Source of the DNA: an uncultured Ruminococcus sp.
Lineage (GTDB): Bacteria; Bacillota; Clostridia; Oscillospirales; Acutalibacteraceae
Direction of reading: 5' to 3'
Assembly: GCA_902761345.1 (NCBI GenBank)
Contig: CACWKD010000011.1
Span: forward strand, 1 to 41,222
Length of the DNA stretch: 41,222 nucleotides
The position numbers and the translations under genes were made by a program. Each line of letters opens with the position of its first letter. The stretch's first letter is position 1. The notes below the pieces were generated by a model. That model saw only the letters and a program-made list of their open reading frames with translations. It did no database searches and was not told the origin of the DNA. Positions 32,046-40,628 of the stretch are shown one piece after another.

Positions 32046-33779
32046 TTAATTTTCGGGGAAGAAAATCTTGGAGTTTTTCACATAATCTATGAGGTCGTTA
32101 GTAACTCGCACAGCGTCCTCTTTGTCTGTTCCAACTCCTGTGAAATAGATCTTGATCTTAGGCTCTGTACCCGAAGGTCTAACGATAATAGCGTTTCCGC
32201 CTTCAAGAGAGAACGAGATTACATTTGACTTAGGAAGCTTGATCTCTGTTGTAGTACCCTTGATGTAATCCTTTTCAAACGACAAGAGGTAGTCTGCTTG
32301 CTTTACAATGCTGAAACCTGCCATTTCGGTAAGCTCGCAGTTTCTCAAGCTATCCATAATATTCTTCATTGTCTGCATTCCCAATGCGCCGTCAAACTCA
32401 AAGCTTAGTGTTGTGTTGTTATAGAAACCGTACTCCTTATAAAGTTCATCGATAACATTTGCAAGAGTTTTACCCTGACGCTTGTAATAAGCTGTCATTT
32501 CCGCAATAAGCATAGATGCCACAACAGCGTCTTTATCTCTTACATAAGTACCTGCAAGATAGCCGTAGCTCTCCTCAAAACCAAATACATAGCGGTTTTC
32601 TTCATTTTTCTGCTCAAGTTCAAGGATCTGTTCGCCGATATACTTAAAGCCCGTAAGAACGTTTTTGAGTTCACAGCCGTACTTTTGAGCAACCTTTTCC
32701 ATAAGAACACTTGTAACAACAGTCTTTACAAGAACAGGGTTTTCGGGAAGTGTACCGAGTGCCTTGCGGTTGCTGAGAATGTAATTGGAGAGCATAATAC
32801 CGGTTTCGTTACCTGTGATAAGACGGTAATCGTCACCATCGGGTACTGCTATACCAACTCTGTCTGAGTCGGGGTCTGTTGCAAGGAGAAGATCGGGTTT
32901 AACTTCACGGCAAAGCTTAAGTCCCTCTTCAAGAGTTTCTCTGATTTCGGGATTAGGATAAGGGCAGGTGGGGAAGTTTCCATCGGGCATTTCCTGCGAT
33001 TTAACGATATGTACATCCTTCACACCGGTTCTGTCGAGTATTTTTCTTACAAGCTTGTTGCCTGCACCGTTGAGGGGAGTATAAACAACTCTAAGACCGG
33101 AACCCTCGCAAATACCCTTATTTACAGCCTGTTCCTCAACTTTTGTAAGATAGGACTCGTAAAACTCATCTTTAATGTATTCGATAGAACCGTCAGCCAA
33201 AGCTTTATCAAAGTCGCAGAGCTTAACATCAGTAAAACAATCAAGCTTAATAATTTCGTTGTAAACAGCCGTTGCATCGTTGTCTGTCATCTGACATCCG
33301 TCTGAACCATAGCACTTGTAGCCGTTATACATAGATGGGTTATGGCTTGCTGTTACCATAATACCTGCTTGGCTCTTGTGATATCTTACTGCATACGATA
33401 ACACAGGAGTAGGCTGAAGTTCGGTTGAAAGATAAACCTTAATGCCGTTTGCGGCAAGAACTCTTGCTGCCTCTGCTGCAAAAAGATCGGAATTTATTCT
33501 TGAATCGTAAGAAATAGATACAGAAGAGGAATCATATTTTTTAAGCAAATAATTTGCAAGTCCCTGTGTAGCCACTCTTACAGTGTAAATATTCATTCTG
33601 TTAGTACCTGCTCCGAGTATGCCTCTCAAGCCTGCTGTACCAAACTCAAGTGATCTGTAAAAACGATCATAAATAGCGTCATCATCATTCTTAATGTTTT
33701 CCAGTTCCGAAATAAGATTGCTGTCATCGGATGCGTTTTTTAGCCACTCCTCATACAGCTCTTTGACCTTTAACTCCAT
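32046..33779 (-). CDS. pgcA: Phospho-sugar mutase (phosphoglucomutase, PgcA-like)
   Basis: A 577-residue alpha-D-phosphohexomutase interconverting glucose-6-P and glucose-1-P, the latter being the substrate of RmlA and of glycogen synthesis. The active-site phosphoserine is in VTASHNPSMYNGYK, the Mg loop in LLATDPDSDRVGIA, the sugar-binding loop in FGFEESYGYL, and the phosphate-binding C-terminal loop in IVRPSGTEPKIKIYF. Length fits the long Gram-positive PgcA type. GTG 33785 is possible but ATG 33779 has AGGAG eight bases upstream. Confidence 0.94.
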   Translation of the reverse strand: MELKVKELYEEWLKNASDDSNLISELENIKNDDDAIYDRFYRSLEFGTAGLRGILGAGTNRMNIYTVRVATQGLANYLLKKYDSSSVSISYDSRINSDLFAAEAARVLAANGIKVYLSTELQPTPVLSYAVRYHKSQAGIMVTASHNPSMYNGYKCYGSDGCQMTDNDATAVYNEIIKLDCFTDVKLCDFDKALADGSIEYIKDEFYESYLTKVEEQAVNKGICEGSGLRVVYTPLNGAGNKLVRKILDRTGVKDVHIVKSQEMPDGNFPTCPYPNPEIRETLEEGLKLCREVKPDLLLATDPDSDRVGIAVPDGDDYRLITGNETGIMLSNYILSNRKALGTLPENPVLVKTVVTSVLMEKVAQKYGCELKNVLTGFKYIGEQILELEQKNEENRYVFGFEESYGYLAGTYVRDKDAVVASMLIAEMTAYYKRQGKTLANVIDELYKEYGFYNNTTLSFEFDGALGMQTMKNIMDSLRNCELTEMAGFSIVKQADYLLSFEKDYIKGTTTEIKLPKSNVISFSLEGGNAIIVRPSGTEPKIKIYFTGVGTDKEDAVRVTNDLIDYVKNSKIFFPEN

Positions 33780-33865
33780 AAACACATCTCCTAAAATAAA
33801 TTGGTAATGCTCTCTTGATGCATTAGATCACGATGTCATTTCTCAACATTACATTATTATACTGT

Positions 33866-33894
33866 ATTATACCACAAATTTTAAAATTTGACAA
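33866..33894 (-). promoter_or_regulatory. Promoter of the pgcA operon
   Basis: On the minus strand: TTGTCA (33894-33889), a 17-nt spacer and TATAAT (33871-33866), about 80 bases before the pgcA start. Confidence 0.78.
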
Positions 33895-34255
33895 ACTTTT
33901 GAGTTAATATTTTTTTGGAAATTCAGGGTATTAATTTATTAAATCAGAATTATAATATGCCTTAGCTTAATTAATCATTACTCTATTATCACAAAAATTG
34001 TGCAATGTTACAAATAATTTATTAGAATAATTTTTAACATTGTTGATAATATAGAAATTATTAATAAAAATCTAATAATATCCGTATATTGCTGAAAACG
34101 ATTAATAGTATTTTTTTCAAAAAAATTTAAAATAAAAAGGTTATGCAAAGAAAATTTTATAAATAAACTATTAAATTACACTTTGCTTTCATTCATTTTA
34201 TAAAAAAAAAAAAAAAATGTATGATAAAAGATGAATTTTATATTTGAATGAGTTA
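33895..34255. other. Gene-free, very AT-rich interval
   Basis: About 360 bases between divergent promoters, with no open frame worth reporting. It contains a run of 16 A residues at 34202-34217 and many A/T tracts that could bend DNA upstream of the dockerin gene promoter. Nothing else recognised. Confidence 0.7.
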
Positions 34256-34284
34256 TTGCTAAAAATTCAATAAAAGGTTATAAT
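34256..34284 (+). promoter_or_regulatory. Promoter of the dockerin-protease gene
   Basis: TTGCTA (34256-34261), a 17-nt spacer and TATAAT (34279-34284), about 65 bases before ATG 34349. The long A tracts just upstream may act as UP elements. Confidence 0.7.
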
Positions 34285-34348
34285 ATACTTATACTTTTTA
34301 AATAGAGTTAAAATTTTGTGTAATGTGTTTAATGTAACGGAGGAAACT

Positions 34349-37300
34349 ATGAAAGCGATATTTAAAAAAATAGTAAGTATGGTTCTTTCAGCTACGGTAA
34401 TAGGCTCGGGCTTTTCTGTAATGCAGGCAGGTGCAGAACAGTCTGATTACCCTGAAGAATACATATTGGGAGATGTTAATTGTGACAAAAAAATCTCTCT
34501 TAAAGATGCGTCACTGATTCAAAGGGCACTTTTGTCATTAGAGGATATAAACGAAGTGCAATATATGCTTGCCTGTGTTGACGGAAGTGAGTTTTTATCG
34601 CTAAAGGACGCATTTATTATACAGAGATATGCTTTGAACATAATTGATGAATATGCGGTGAATTCAAAAGGAAAAATTATCGGAGATACTATTTATTTTG
34701 ATACAGACAGCGATACGGAAAGTGACAATATTAACACAGAAAGCGACACTGCAGCGGATACCGAAACAGATACAGTTACAGATAGTGAAACCGATTCGGC
34801 AACAGATACTGCAACGGATAGCGAAATTGATACAGTAACTGATACTGCAGAGGATAGTGAAATCAATACTGAAACTGACAACACAACAGATAGTACAATT
34901 GATACAGTAACGGATAGCGAGAGTGAAACCGACAGTGCACTTTCAGATACAGACACAGCCGACACTGAAAATGAAAAGGGCTGCAAAGCTACTTTTAAAT
35001 GTACAAATACCGATGCGATCATTTATTATACAAGAGATTTCACAGACGGAGTATTAGCCGCTGACGAAGATGTCTATGCAAGAAACGGAGTAACGGGTCA
35101 TATAGACAGTACAGGAGAGGGTGAAATAAACTTCGAGCTGTACAATCACGGAATGATGATAGTTACCGAAATCAAAATTGAAGGCGAGTATTCTGAGCTT
35201 ATTACTGTTGACAAAGATAATTTCCGTTACAGAATAACAGGTGTTAAGAGCGATCTTACAATAAATGCAGAAGGTTTCTATGGCGGTTTAATCGAAACAG
35301 ATACCGAAAGTGAAGAAGACACAGACAGTGTAGAACCTTATGATATATTGCCTATGGAAGATATACAGTATATGCTTGACGGTAATTTTGAAAGAGGAAC
35401 ACAGTTAGGAGATACATGGAAGCAAGGACTGCGAACAAAGAGCGACAGTGTAGTTATTGAGAGCGGTTCACGCACAGATGGTTCAAAATGTTTGAAGCTT
35501 ACTACTACGAGTGATTATGCTACATTTGCATACAACAGTTTGCATGGCTTGAAGCCTGAACATACATATAAGCTAACCGTAAAGGCATGGGGTAACGTAT
35601 CGGAGTGTGACGAGCATCATAACGGAATTTATCTGAATGTTGGACAGCTTTCAGGTTTGGGTGCTCCGTATGTTGATGAAAACGGAAAATCAATTAGCGG
35701 TTGGGGTGCATACTTTGATTGCTATAACAACTGGATACAGAAAGATTGTGATGTCACAACAATTACAGTATATTTTGAATCAACAAGCAGAGGTCTTGCA
35801 GATATAGAGTGTGTTTTGTGGGGCAAGGGTACAGCGTACTTTGATGATATGACGATTGAAGAAGTTGATTATGACAGCGAGCCTCGTGACAAAACAAGAG
35901 TAATGACTGAAAACATAGGACTTGTACTTATGAACAGCGATGTAGAGGGACTTACAGTTGAACAAATGCAGGAATGGTGCGAGGACGTAGAGTGGAGCTA
36001 TCAGAAGATGAATGACCTTATGGGAGTGGCTCCTTATAAGGGTGACAGAATTTATCTTATATCTGTCTACGAGCCGTATATGACAGGATTCCAGGCACTC
36101 AGCGGAAACAGAGTTATCAAGTGGAGAGGCGATTACATGGGACCTGCCTGTGTTAGATTCTGTACAGAGGGAATATGGTCTGACGTAGCGTATCATGAGA
36201 TAGGACATCTGTATGATTTCCTTGAAGAATATCAGTGGTGTTATTACAGCTCGGAAATGGGAGCGGAATTCAGAAAACTTTATTGTCTGCTTGAGCATGG
36301 AGAAGGCAAATTTAAGAACCACGGTTGGGGTATGGAGCTTGCATACGACCAGTTATATGAATACACAAAGAGTATAAGCGGAGAATGCTATGATAAAACA
36401 ATAGCTGTAAGAAGCGGAACAATGCATTACGATAATATGAATTACGTTCTTACAAGAGCTGTCAATGCAGTTGGCTGGGATATAGCAAGAGATACTTTCC
36501 ACGGCTTTGCAAAATATTATGATCCACGCTACAATACAGGCAGAGCAAAGTTTGAGTATTTGATGATGTCTTTGCAGAGAAGTTATAATAAGAAACACCC
36601 CGAAGCAACAGGTTCTGAAGTTTATGATACATTCCCGCAGGGTGAGTTTGATTATATAGGACAGCTTATGAACCCAACCTCTGCCGAAGGAGAAAAAATA
36701 TGTAAGGTACAGTTTATGGATCCCGATGGACAGAAACTGTGGTTTGAGTTTGTACCTGAGGGAGAGGGGGCAAATCCGCCTCAACAGTCAGCGTCCGAAA
36801 AGTACGGTGCATTTACAGGCTGGGATATGGATATAACAAACATAACGTCCGATATGGTGGTAACTGCACAGTATGAGAACTACAAACCGTTTGGTTCAGC
36901 GTCTGTTACAACAGGCAGTGAAACAATATATGAGGGTGAATATGCGACTGTAAAAATTGACGTACCGGAATCAGGCACATACAAGTACAATATAATCTGT
37001 ATGAGCGGATCAGATACGATTTTTGAGAGCGGGTATACAGACAGCAATACAGCAAGTTTCCTTTTAAGCAAATCAGGCAGCTATGTAGTTTACGCTAAGG
37101 TAAAGACTGCCGATGGAACAGAGTATAACACACAGAAAAAACAGTTCAGTGCAGAGAGAGCGGTTGTTGTTTATTATAGTGGATACTCCTCACCGAATAT
37201 ACATTATAAGGTAGGTTCGGGTACATGGACAACGCCTCCGGGAGTAAAGATGACGCCAAACAGCGATGTCTCCGGATATTCATTTAAATATGTAATACCT

Positions 37301-37438
37301 CTTGACGCAAAGAGTTCTATAGTAAAATGCTGCTTTAACGATGGCAATAATAATTGGGATAACAACGGTGAAAAGGATTACAGCTTGTCAGAAGGTGCAG
37401 TAGGTGTAAAGAACGGTGTAGTTACACAGCTGCAATAA
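34349..37438 (+). CDS. Secreted dockerin / gluzincin metalloprotease / CBM25-like protein
   Basis: A 1029-residue extracellular protein. The signal peptide ends near residue 29. A type-I-like dockerin (41-97) has one good calcium loop (D42, N44, D46, S50, D53) and one degenerate loop. A 90-residue Asp/Thr/Ser/Glu-rich linker (118-209) follows. Two beta domains come next, the second with the look of a CBM4/9-type module (MLDGNFERGTQ... YFDDMTIEEV). A gluzincin-type protease carries HEIGH at 616-620 with a candidate third ligand at E636 or E640, M60-like in pattern. After an InlB-like repeat, residues 936-1029 resemble a CBM25 starch-binding module (CCFNDGNNNWDNNGEKDY). The frame opens at TTG 34316, but ATG 34349 has GGAGG. 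It would bind a cohesin on an amylosome-type complex. Protease subfamily is uncertain. Confidence 0.88.
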   Translation: MKAIFKKIVSMVLSATVIGSGFSVMQAGAEQSDYPEEYILGDVNCDKKISLKDASLIQRALLSLEDINEVQYMLACVDGSEFLSLKDAFIIQRYALNIIDEYAVNSKGKIIGDTIYFDTDSDTESDNINTESDTAADTETDTVTDSETDSATDTATDSEIDTVTDTAEDSEINTETDNTTDSTIDTVTDSESETDSALSDTDTADTENEKGCKATFKCTNTDAIIYYTRDFTDGVLAADEDVYARNGVTGHIDSTGEGEINFELYNHGMMIVTEIKIEGEYSELITVDKDNFRYRITGVKSDLTINAEGFYGGLIETDTESEEDTDSVEPYDILPMEDIQYMLDGNFERGTQLGDTWKQGLRTKSDSVVIESGSRTDGSKCLKLTTTSDYATFAYNSLHGLKPEHTYKLTVKAWGNVSECDEHHNGIYLNVGQLSGLGAPYVDENGKSISGWGAYFDCYNNWIQKDCDVTTITVYFESTSRGLADIECVLWGKGTAYFDDMTIEEVDYDSEPRDKTRVMTENIGLVLMNSDVEGLTVEQMQEWCEDVEWSYQKMNDLMGVAPYKGDRIYLISVYEPYMTGFQALSGNRVIKWRGDYMGPACVRFCTEGIWSDVAYHEIGHLYDFLEEYQWCYYSSEMGAEFRKLYCLLEHGEGKFKNHGWGMELAYDQLYEYTKSISGECYDKTIAVRSGTMHYDNMNYVLTRAVNAVGWDIARDTFHGFAKYYDPRYNTGRAKFEYLMMSLQRSYNKKHPEATGSEVYDTFPQGEFDYIGQLMNPTSAEGEKICKVQFMDPDGQKLWFEFVPEGEGANPPQQSASEKYGAFTGWDMDITNITSDMVVTAQYENYKPFGSASVTTGSETIYEGEYATVKIDVPESGTYKYNIICMSGSDTIFESGYTDSNTASFLLSKSGSYVVYAKVKTADGTEYNTQKKQFSAERAVVVYYSGYSSPNIHYKVGSGTWTTPPGVKMTPNSDVSGYSFKYVIPLDAKSSIVKCCFNDGNNNWDNNGEKDYSLSEGAVGVKNGVVTQLQ

Positions 37439-37467
37439 AAAAATAATTATTCAATGACCTTTAAGGT

Positions 37468-37509
37468 AAGGCACATAACCGAGTAAATATACGGTTGTGT
37501 GCCTTTTAA
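37468..37509 (+). terminator. Terminator after the dockerin gene
   Basis: A 14-bp stem (37468-37481 with 37492-37505, one G-T wobble), 10-nt loop, then TTTT. Confidence 0.82.
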
Positions 37510-37581
37510 ACATTAAGTGAATAAAAAAGCTTATCAGAAATATTTATAAGAAAAACTTATTATTTTTATTAATATTTTGAA

Positions 37582-37610
37582 TTGATTTATCTAATAGACT
37601 ATTGTATAAT
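37582..37610 (+). promoter_or_regulatory. Distal promoter candidate upstream of the LysR gene
   Basis: TTGATT (37582-37587), a 17-nt spacer and TATAAT (37605-37610), 173 bases before the LysR start. The 344-base gap to the dockerin gene otherwise holds the terminator, two palindromes and a proximal promoter. Confidence 0.55.
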
Positions 37611-37662
37611 TATACCAATGAATGAATATAAAAGATAAATTTTATGTAAAAATTCTTGTTAT

Positions 37663-37694
37663 CTATTACTTAAGCAATAGTGATAAGTACTTAT
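37663..37694. promoter_or_regulatory. Tandem palindromes, candidate LysR operator
   Basis: An 18-base quasi-palindrome centred on CTTAAG (37663-37680, arms CTATT/AATAG) is followed at once by a perfect 12-base palindrome, ATAAGTACTTAT (37683-37694). Both lie 45-75 bases upstream of the proximal promoter, the usual place for LysR-type autoregulatory sites. Confidence 0.5.
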
Positions 37695-37737
37695 GTAGAT
37701 CTATAAAGATTATTGCTAAAGATAACGCTGAGTTTAT

Positions 37738-37746
37738 TGTTATAAT
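37738..37746 (+). promoter_or_regulatory. Proximal extended -10 promoter of the LysR gene
   Basis: TG-T-TATAAT at 37738-37746 is an extended -10 with no good -35 at the right distance. It is 36 bases before the start codon and could depend on an activator. Confidence 0.45.
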
Positions 37747-37782
37747 TGAATGTAGTAAACTAACTAAATAATAGGTGATTAT

Positions 37783-38676
37783 ATGCTCAAACAAATCAGA
37801 TACTTTCAATCGGTAGTACGTTTAGGAAACTTTACTGCGGCTGCCGAAGAGCATTTTATTTCTCAATCGGCAATATCACAGCAAATTAAGGCTCTTGAAA
37901 ATGAGCTTGGAGTGGAGTTGCTGCAGCGAAAAAAACGCAGCTTTACATTGACAAAGGCAGGAGAATTTTTCTACAAGAAAAGTCTTGTTTTAGTTGCCGA
38001 TTACGATGCTGTTTGCCGAGAACTTCATCATCTCTCGGGTGAAAGCGAGCAGCACTTGAAAATAGGAGTTTTGAGGGGATACAGCGGAAACGAATTTAGG
38101 ATTGCGGTTTCTGATTTTTCTGCTAAAAATCCCGATATTTCCGTTGAGATAACAACAGGTAATCACGAGGAGCTGTACAACGACCTTCGCAGCGGAAAAA
38201 TAGATATTGCGCTTAACGACCAACGCAGAGCATTCTCAGATGAATACATTAATATTGTACTCGATATGCAGGAGTACTGTATAGAGTTATCGGCAAATAA
38301 TCCTATTGCACAGCTTGATTCGGTGAATGCGGAGGATCTAAAAAATATTCCGTGTATATTGCTTGCAAGCGAATCTCAGCAGGAAACGGAGCAAATGTTT
38401 TATCGGGAATATTTCGGTATTCGCAGCGAGATAAGATTTGCAGATAATATAGAGAACGCTCGTATGCTGCTTATTCAGGGCAAGGGGTATATGCCGATAG
38501 AGGGCGGCGAGAAGTATGTCGGAGGAGAGATTACAAGCAAAATTAAGCTTACAAAAAACGACAAACCGATTATCCGCCGATACTGTGCATTCATTAAGTC
38601 GGACAATTTTACAAACCATACAGAGGAGTTCCTGAATATTTTAAAGGAACAATTTTTTTATAAATTGGAATTTTAA
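37783..38676 (+). CDS. LysR-family transcriptional regulator
   Basis: A 297-residue LTTR. The winged HTH (residues about 1-60) reads MLKQIRYFQSVVRLGNFTAA, then HFISQSAISQQIKALENELG and LLQRKKRSFTLTKAG. A linker helix and the periplasmic-binding-protein-like effector domain (about 88-290) follow: LKIGVLRGYSGNEF, then the GKIDIALND hinge. Effector unknown. It is followed by the VOC gene 11 bases later and the aldo/keto reductase 500 bases later, all on the same strand, so they may form an inducible unit. Its ligand may be related to the AKR substrate. Confidence 0.94.
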   Translation: MLKQIRYFQSVVRLGNFTAAAEEHFISQSAISQQIKALENELGVELLQRKKRSFTLTKAGEFFYKKSLVLVADYDAVCRELHHLSGESEQHLKIGVLRGYSGNEFRIAVSDFSAKNPDISVEITTGNHEELYNDLRSGKIDIALNDQRRAFSDEYINIVLDMQEYCIELSANNPIAQLDSVNAEDLKNIPCILLASESQQETEQMFYREYFGIRSEIRFADNIENARMLLIQGKGYMPIEGGEKYVGGEITSKIKLTKNDKPIIRRYCAFIKSDNFTNHTEEFLNILKEQFFYKLEF

Positions 38677-38687
38677 GGAGCAGTAAA

Positions 38688-39110
38688 ATGAAACTCGGTA
38701 CTTTTTACATCATTGTGAAAGATATTGAAAAATCAATTGACTTTTATAGAAAACTATTGCAGGAAGAACCGCTATACAGAAACGATGATCGGTGGGTACA
38801 ATTCAGCAATTCTATTGCACTATACAATAGCTCATATGATAAAAAAATCATTAGTAACGAAACTGCTGAAATGTTTAATCAAGCATATATTGAATATTTC
38901 TTGGCTGATAAAGGAGCACCTAAAAATAATATAGTTATCTTTAATTTCGAGGTTGAAGATTTGATGGATGAATATATAAGACTAAAAGATTTGAGTATTG
39001 GAGAAGTTTCAAATTTAATGTATGTTAATGTTAATATGCCATACTGGTATTTTAATATCGTAGATCCAGATGGGAATGTAATCGAAATCACAGGAAAATA
39101 CAAACAGTAA
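38688..39110 (+). CDS. VOC-superfamily (glyoxalase/bleomycin-resistance-like) protein
   Basis: A 140-residue single protein built of two beta-alpha-beta-beta-beta units: GTFYIIVKDIEKSIDFYRKLL opens the first and the terminal YWYFNIVDPDGNVIEITGKY closes the second, with Glu (VIEITG) as a likely metal ligand. It lacks a His in the usual first position (FYII), so metal binding may be partial. VOC members include glyoxalase I, dioxygenases and resistance proteins; function not determinable. AAGGAG precedes its ATG. Its DNA is more AT-rich than the genes on either side by eye, suggesting separate origin. Confidence 0.85.
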   Translation: MKLGTFYIIVKDIEKSIDFYRKLLQEEPLYRNDDRWVQFSNSIALYNSSYDKKIISNETAEMFNQAYIEYFLADKGAPKNNIVIFNFEVEDLMDEYIRLKDLSIGEVSNLMYVNVNMPYWYFNIVDPDGNVIEITGKYKQ

Positions 39111-39176
39111 AGTCTGATTTTTCGTAATGATAATATCCTTTCAGCATATAACATAATCACAGGAGGTTTTGAATTT

Positions 39177-40628
39177 ATGGATAAGGTTAAGAAAAAGCTT
39201 GCATTCGGCTGTTTGCGTCTGCCTATGAAGAACGGCAAGGTAGACGAGCCGCAGTTCTGCAAAATGGTTGACCGTTTCATTGAGGAGGGTTTCAATTATT
39301 TTGATACGGCTCACGGATATATCGGCGGTCAGAGTGAAACGGCAATTCGTTCTTGTGTGACATCACGTTATCCGAGAGAGAGCTACCTTCTCACCGATAA
39401 GCTTACTGACAGCTATTTCAACAAACAGGAGGATATTCGTCCGTTCTTTGAAAACCAGCTGAAGTGGTGCGGAGTTGACTATTTTGATTTTTACCTTATG
39501 CACGCTCAGGGTGCAGGAAATTACGGTAAATTCAAGAGGTGTAAAGCCTACGAAACTGCATTTGAGCTGAAAGCCGAGGGCAAAATAAGACACGTAGGAA
39601 TTTCCTTCCACGACACCGCAGAGGTTTTGGAGCAGATACTAACAGAGTACCCGCAGATAGAGGTTGTTCAGATACAATTTAATTATCTCGATTACAATGA
39701 CCCTGCCGTGCAGAGTCGAAAGGTTTACGAAGTCTGTCGGAAGTATAATAAGCCTGTACTTGTTATGGAGCCTGTAAAGGGCGGTAATCTTGTAAATCTT
39801 CCCGACGATGCAAAAAGTGTTTTAACCGAGCTTAACGGCGGCAGTCCTGCAAGCTATGCGATACGTTTTGCCGCAGGATTTGATGGTATGCTTTGTATCC
39901 TTTCGGGAATGAGCAGCATTGAACAGCTTGAGGATAACATCGGTTATATGAAAGATTTTCAGCCTCTCAATGATACGGAGCTTGCAGCGGTAAACAGGGT
40001 AGTTGATATTCTTCACTCCAAAAAGCTTATTGCCTGCACAGCCTGTCGCTACTGTACAGCAGGCTGCCCGATGAAAATATCAATTCCCGACCTGTTCTCT
40101 TGTATGAATACAAAGGAGCTTACCCATGACTGGAACCCCGACTATTATTACAATCAGAGTCCAGGCGACTTAGCTGGCTACAGCGTACCCCTTGTAGCCA
40201 TCAAGAGTGCCGAGCTTGACAATCTGGCTCAGGCAACAGCCCGTCTGCTCAGCACCATCCCCGACAAGCTGACCCCCGAAGGCAACTTCAATTTCAAGGG
40301 GACCTGCCACTATGCATATAGTAATTACATGTATGCCTACGACATCTATCATACCCTTAGTATGAACACGTCGGAGAGTGACTTCAACAGCTGGAAGCCT
40401 GCCTTTAAGAGTGCGGTGCCCTACAGCCGTTTCTCTGCCAAATGGCTCACAGGATTTTCAGAGCTGATGTACGACATGAACAATTTCAACGTAAAGGCCG
40501 ACGAATGTGGCGTAGTCAGCATGTTCTTCCCCCGTACCCTCTACAAATCGACAACCCCCAATTGGAATACCGCCATCCAGGATTTCCAGTGGAACAACAT
40601 CATCCGCTGGCAGCAATACGGTTGGTAA
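39177..40628 (+). CDS. Chimeric frame: aldo/keto reductase joined to a clostripain-like C-terminus
   Basis: Residues 1 to about 325 are an aldo/keto reductase of the ferredoxin-tailed type: FDTAHGYIGGQSE (catalytic Tyr), LLTDKL (Lys), FYLMHAQ (His), HVGISFHDT, and a 4Fe-4S motif CTACRYCTAGCP. Normal members go on to a second Cys cluster (CIxCGxCExxCPQ), which is absent. From about position 40,150 the frame continues without a stop into LAGYSVPLVAIKSAELDNLA and NNIIRWQQYGW, which I recognise as the C-terminal part of a Bacteroidota-type clostripain (C11) protein. AGGAGG precedes ATG 39177. The full-length product is very probably not real; the AKR is truncated. Confidence 0.8.
   Translation: MDKVKKKLAFGCLRLPMKNGKVDEPQFCKMVDRFIEEGFNYFDTAHGYIGGQSETAIRSCVTSRYPRESYLLTDKLTDSYFNKQEDIRPFFENQLKWCGVDYFDFYLMHAQGAGNYGKFKRCKAYETAFELKAEGKIRHVGISFHDTAEVLEQILTEYPQIEVVQIQFNYLDYNDPAVQSRKVYEVCRKYNKPVLVMEPVKGGNLVNLPDDAKSVLTELNGGSPASYAIRFAAGFDGMLCILSGMSSIEQLEDNIGYMKDFQPLNDTELAAVNRVVDILHSKKLIACTACRYCTAGCPMKISIPDLFSCMNTKELTHDWNPDYYYNQSPGDLAGYSVPLVAIKSAELDNLAQATARLLSTIPDKLTPEGNFNFKGTCHYAYSNYMYAYDIYHTLSMNTSESDFNSWKPAFKSAVPYSRFSAKWLTGFSELMYDMNNFNVKADECGVVSMFFPRTLYKSTTPNWNTAIQDFQWNNIIRWQQYGW

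Noticed and set aside
34202-34217. Run of 16 A residues as a phase-variable tract
   Set aside because: It lies outside the promoter spacer and the reading frame, in a region of general A/T richness; slippage there would not switch a gene in an obvious way.
34693-35022. Minus-strand frame of 109 residues made almost only of Ser, Val and Leu
   Set aside because: It is the antisense shadow of the Asp/Thr/Ser-rich linker of the dockerin protein, with no ribosome site and pure repeat composition.
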